Assembly: GCA_046723645.1 (NCBI GenBank)
Contig: JBKOUY010000218.1
Span: 1 to 7,308 of the forward strand
Origin: DASQUK01 sp046723645
Lineage (GTDB): Bacteria; Actinomycetota; Acidimicrobiia; Acidimicrobiales; VFJN01
Direction of reading: 5' to 3'
Length of the DNA: 7,308 nucleotides
This document shows, piece after piece, positions 5,850-7,308 of the stretch. The first letter of the stretch is position 1, and each line of letters starts with the position of its first letter. Made by a program: the position numbers and the translations under genes. The notes beneath the pieces were generated by a model, which saw nothing but the letters and a program-made list of their open reading frames with translations, was not told the origin of the DNA and made no database searches.

Positions 5850-6962
5850 GTGGACTTCGAGCTTCCGGCCGACGACGACCCACGCCGGTCCGAGGTGCGC
5901 GCCTGGCTGGCCGAGCACCCGTTGCCGTCGGGCCGTGAGCTGGCCGAGGCCGGGCTGGTTGCGCCCCACTGGCCCAAGCCCTACGGGCTCGATGCCGATC
6001 CCGTGCACCAGCTGGTCATCGACGAAGAGCTGCGGCGGGCACGCGTCTCCCGGCCGGCCAACCCGGTCGGCATCGGCTGGGCCGGTCCGACGCTGCTCCA
6101 CGCCGGCACCCGGGCGCAGCAGGAGCGCTACCTGCCGCCGCTGCTGTCGGGGGACGAGATCTGGTGCCAGCTCTTCAGCGAGCCGGGGGCGGGCTCCGAC
6201 CTGGCGTCGCTCACCACCCGCGCCGTGCGGGACGGCGACGAGTGGGTGGTCACCGGGCAGAAGGTCTGGACCTCGCTCGCCCACGAGGCCCGCTTCGGGA
6301 TCCTCATCGCGCGGACCGACCCCGAGGCGCCCAAGCACCGCGGCATCTCGTACTTCGTCTGCCCCATGGACGCGCCGGGCGTGACCGTTCGGCCGATCGT
6401 CGAGATGACCGGCGTCCACATGTTCAACGAGGTGTTCCTCGACGGCGTGCGCCTGTCGGCGGACAGCCTCGTCGGCGAGGTGAACCGTGGTTGGGAGCTG
6501 GCGAAGGTGACGCTGGCGAACGAGCGGGTGTCACTCTCGACGGGCGGCGGGCTGTGGGGCCGGGGCCCGGCCGCCGAGGACCTGCTCGCCATCGTCCGGT
6601 CCCGTGGACCGGTCTCCGACCCGGTGCTGCGCGATCGGATCGTCCGCCTCCACATCGAGGGCGAGCTGCTGCGCCTGATCCGTTTGCGGACGGTGAGCGC
6701 CCAGATTCGGGGCGAGCCGCCGGGGCCCGAGGCGTCCGTCCGCAAGGTGCTGGCGGACAAGCATGGGCAGCGCCTGTTCGGCCTGGCCAAGGATCTTGCG
6801 GGAGCGTCCGGGATGCTCACCGACCACGGCCCGCTCGGTGTCCCGGTCGACCTATGGCACTACGGATTCCTGTTCGCGCCGGCTCTGACCGTGGGGGGCG
6901 GCACAGGTGAGGTCCAGCGGAACATCATCGGCGAGCGGGCGCTGGGCCTGCCGCACGATTGA
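5850..6962 (+). CDS. Acyl-CoA dehydrogenase family protein
   Basis: A 370-residue FAD-dependent acyl-CoA dehydrogenase catalysing alpha,beta-desaturation of an acyl-CoA, with electrons passed to ETF. The middle beta-domain shows the signature LFSEPGAGSDLASLTTRA (108-125), WVVTGQKVWTSLAHEA (132-147) for flavin contact, and FNEVFLDGVRL (192-202). The C-terminal helical domain ends with GGGTGEVQRNIIGERALGLP (349-368). At the position of the MCAD catalytic Glu376 there is Gly350, while Glu225 in ANERVSL lies where long-chain and isovaleryl-CoA dehydrogenases place their base. The enzyme is therefore probably active with an LCAD/IVD-type glutamate. The N-terminal helical region is short (about 105 residues before the signature), as in many actinobacterial FadE proteins, some of which work as heteromers. 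The start is GTG at 5850; no earlier in-frame start is better. Divergent pairing with the acyl-CoA synthetase suggests a shared beta-oxidation pathway. Confidence 0.92.
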   Translation: MDFELPADDDPRRSEVRAWLAEHPLPSGRELAEAGLVAPHWPKPYGLDADPVHQLVIDEELRRARVSRPANPVGIGWAGPTLLHAGTRAQQERYLPPLLSGDEIWCQLFSEPGAGSDLASLTTRAVRDGDEWVVTGQKVWTSLAHEARFGILIARTDPEAPKHRGISYFVCPMDAPGVTVRPIVEMTGVHMFNEVFLDGVRLSADSLVGEVNRGWELAKVTLANERVSLSTGGGLWGRGPAAEDLLAIVRSRGPVSDPVLRDRIVRLHIEGELLRLIRLRTVSAQIRGEPPGPEASVRKVLADKHGQRLFGLAKDLAGASGMLTDHGPLGVPVDLWHYGFLFAPALTVGGGTGEVQRNIIGERALGLPHD

Positions 6963-7038
6963 GGGTCGATTCCGCGGATCACGCACTGTCATTCCGACCG
7001 CAGTCGTCGGTCCCCAGAACACGGCGGGATCGACCCTC
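6961..7038. terminator. Long inverted repeat with nested hairpin, likely bidirectional terminator
   Basis: GAGGGTCGATTCCGC (6961-6975) pairs with GCGGGATCGACCCTC (7024-7038) over 15 positions, with 14 Watson-Crick pairs and one T-G wobble at 6971/7028. The 48-nt loop contains a second hairpin, CCGAC (6994-6998) with GTCGG (7006-7010). The outer stem begins inside the stop codon of the acyl-CoA dehydrogenase gene and ends 19 nt before the stop of the convergent MFS gene. It may stop transcription from both sides or protect 3' ends. There is no T-tract, so intrinsic termination is uncertain, and an intergenic repeat element is the alternative. Confidence 0.45.
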
Positions 7039-7039
7039 A

Positions 7040-7060
7040 CTGACTGCCGTGGTCAGTCAG
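7040..7060. terminator. 7-bp hairpin over the MFS stop codon
   Basis: CTGACTG (7040-7046) and CAGTCAG (7054-7060) form a perfect 7-bp stem with a 7-nt loop (CCGTGGT on the plus strand). The TGA stop of the minus-strand MFS gene (7059-7057) lies inside the right arm. The hairpin directly follows the larger inverted repeat, so the convergent junction is structured throughout. It may help termination or 3'-end stability, but no T-run follows it on either strand. Confidence 0.35.
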
Positions 7061-7308
7061 GCGGCGGCGGGCTCGACGCAGGTGCCGACGCGGTCGTCCG
7101 ACGCCGGTCGTGCCTCCGAGGCTTGGCGCATGGCCCGCATCTGGCGGGCGGTCCACGCAGTGACGAGACCGGTGGCCACGCTGCCCAGGAGCAGGGCGAC
7201 CCGGACGTCGGTCAGCTCCGCCACCGCACCGATGATGGGGCTCCCGATCGGTGTCGACCCGAGAAAGACAACGGTGAGGAGCGCCAGCACCCGACCCCGC
7301 ATCGGTGG
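7057..7308 (-). CDS. MFS transporter, C-terminal part (runs off the right edge)
   Basis: The last 83 residues of a major facilitator superfamily permease. The frame is open to the window edge, so the true start lies outside. Visible are the cytoplasmic RGRV motif (the conserved loop before TM11 in EntS/MFS_3-type exporters) and TM11 (about LALLTVVFLGSTPIGSPIIGA, beginning at the LALL after RGRV). A short acidic loop (AELTD) and TM12 (VALLLGSVATGLVTAWTA) follow, then a charged cytoplasmic tail with two Arg-Ala-Met/Gln turns ending in CVEPAAA. VFLGSTPIGSPIIG is characteristic of the enterobactin-exporter-like MFS_3 group, so this is probably a drug or siderophore efflux pump. Specificity cannot be inferred from this end. 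It is convergent with the acyl-CoA dehydrogenase gene. Confidence 0.82.
   Translation of the reverse strand, partial: PPMRGRVLALLTVVFLGSTPIGSPIIGAVAELTDVRVALLLGSVATGLVTAWTARQMRAMRQASEARPASDDRVGTCVEPAAA

Noticed and set aside
5769..6419. An in-frame extension of the acyl-CoA synthetase to 6419
   Set aside because: It is antisense to the well-conserved acyl-CoA dehydrogenase gene. The ATG at 5768 has a strong GAGGAG site and family-typical length.
1..7308. tRNA, rRNA, CRISPR, insertion sequence, phage or toxin-antitoxin genes
   Set aside because: Reading through the window I saw no cloverleaf sequence, repeat-spacer array, transposase motif or paired small toxin/antitoxin frames. The gene set looks chromosomal and of uniform composition.

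Overview
The window is high-GC DNA (estimated by eye as well above 60 % G+C, with strong C/G bias at third codon positions). The gene content is typical of Actinomycetota: a PadR regulator with an Arg/Gly-rich tail, a FadD19-like acyl-CoA synthetase, an HSD17B4-type SDR, and GTG starts with TANNNT boxes about 6 nt upstream. An acidimicrobial or other non-model actinobacterium would fit, but this is inference from gene style and no marker gene is present. It reads as ordinary chromosome. I see no transposase, phage, CRISPR, tRNA or rRNA.

Layout. From 5768 down to 3, seven genes lie on the minus strand with gaps under 70 nt. In transcription order they are an acyl-CoA synthetase (5768-4155), phoU (4089-3433), a DUF47 Pit-accessory gene (3433-2819), an inorganic phosphate transporter pit (2769-1777), a small two-helix membrane protein starting with GTG (1773-1603), an SDR dehydrogenase (1536-643) and a PadR-type repressor (575-3). 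Diverging from the acyl-CoA synthetase is an acyl-CoA dehydrogenase on the plus strand (5850-6962). Converging on that is the 3' end of an MFS exporter gene (7057 to beyond the right edge). Between the convergent pair lies a long imperfect inverted repeat with a nested hairpin. No stretch longer than 300 bases lacks a gene.

How the genes fit together. The acyl-CoA synthetase activates a carboxylic acid to its CoA thioester, the acyl-CoA dehydrogenase makes the first alpha-beta double bond, and the SDR resembles the (3R)-hydroxyacyl-CoA dehydrogenase half of peroxisomal multifunctional enzyme 2. Together they look like parts of a beta-oxidation route for fatty, branched or steroid-side-chain acids. 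The hydratase and thiolase are not in view. Embedded between them is a compact phosphate unit: PhoU and the DUF47 protein are translationally coupled (TGATG), and the transporter and small membrane protein follow closely. The PadR gene has two clear palindromes in its leader and is probably autoregulated.

I found no convincing undescribed system. The most useful second looks are the uncatalogued 56-residue membrane protein after pit, the structured convergent intergenic region at 6961-7060, the palindromes before padR, and the acyl-CoA dehydrogenase whose catalytic glutamate appears to sit at the LCAD/IVD position instead of the MCAD position.
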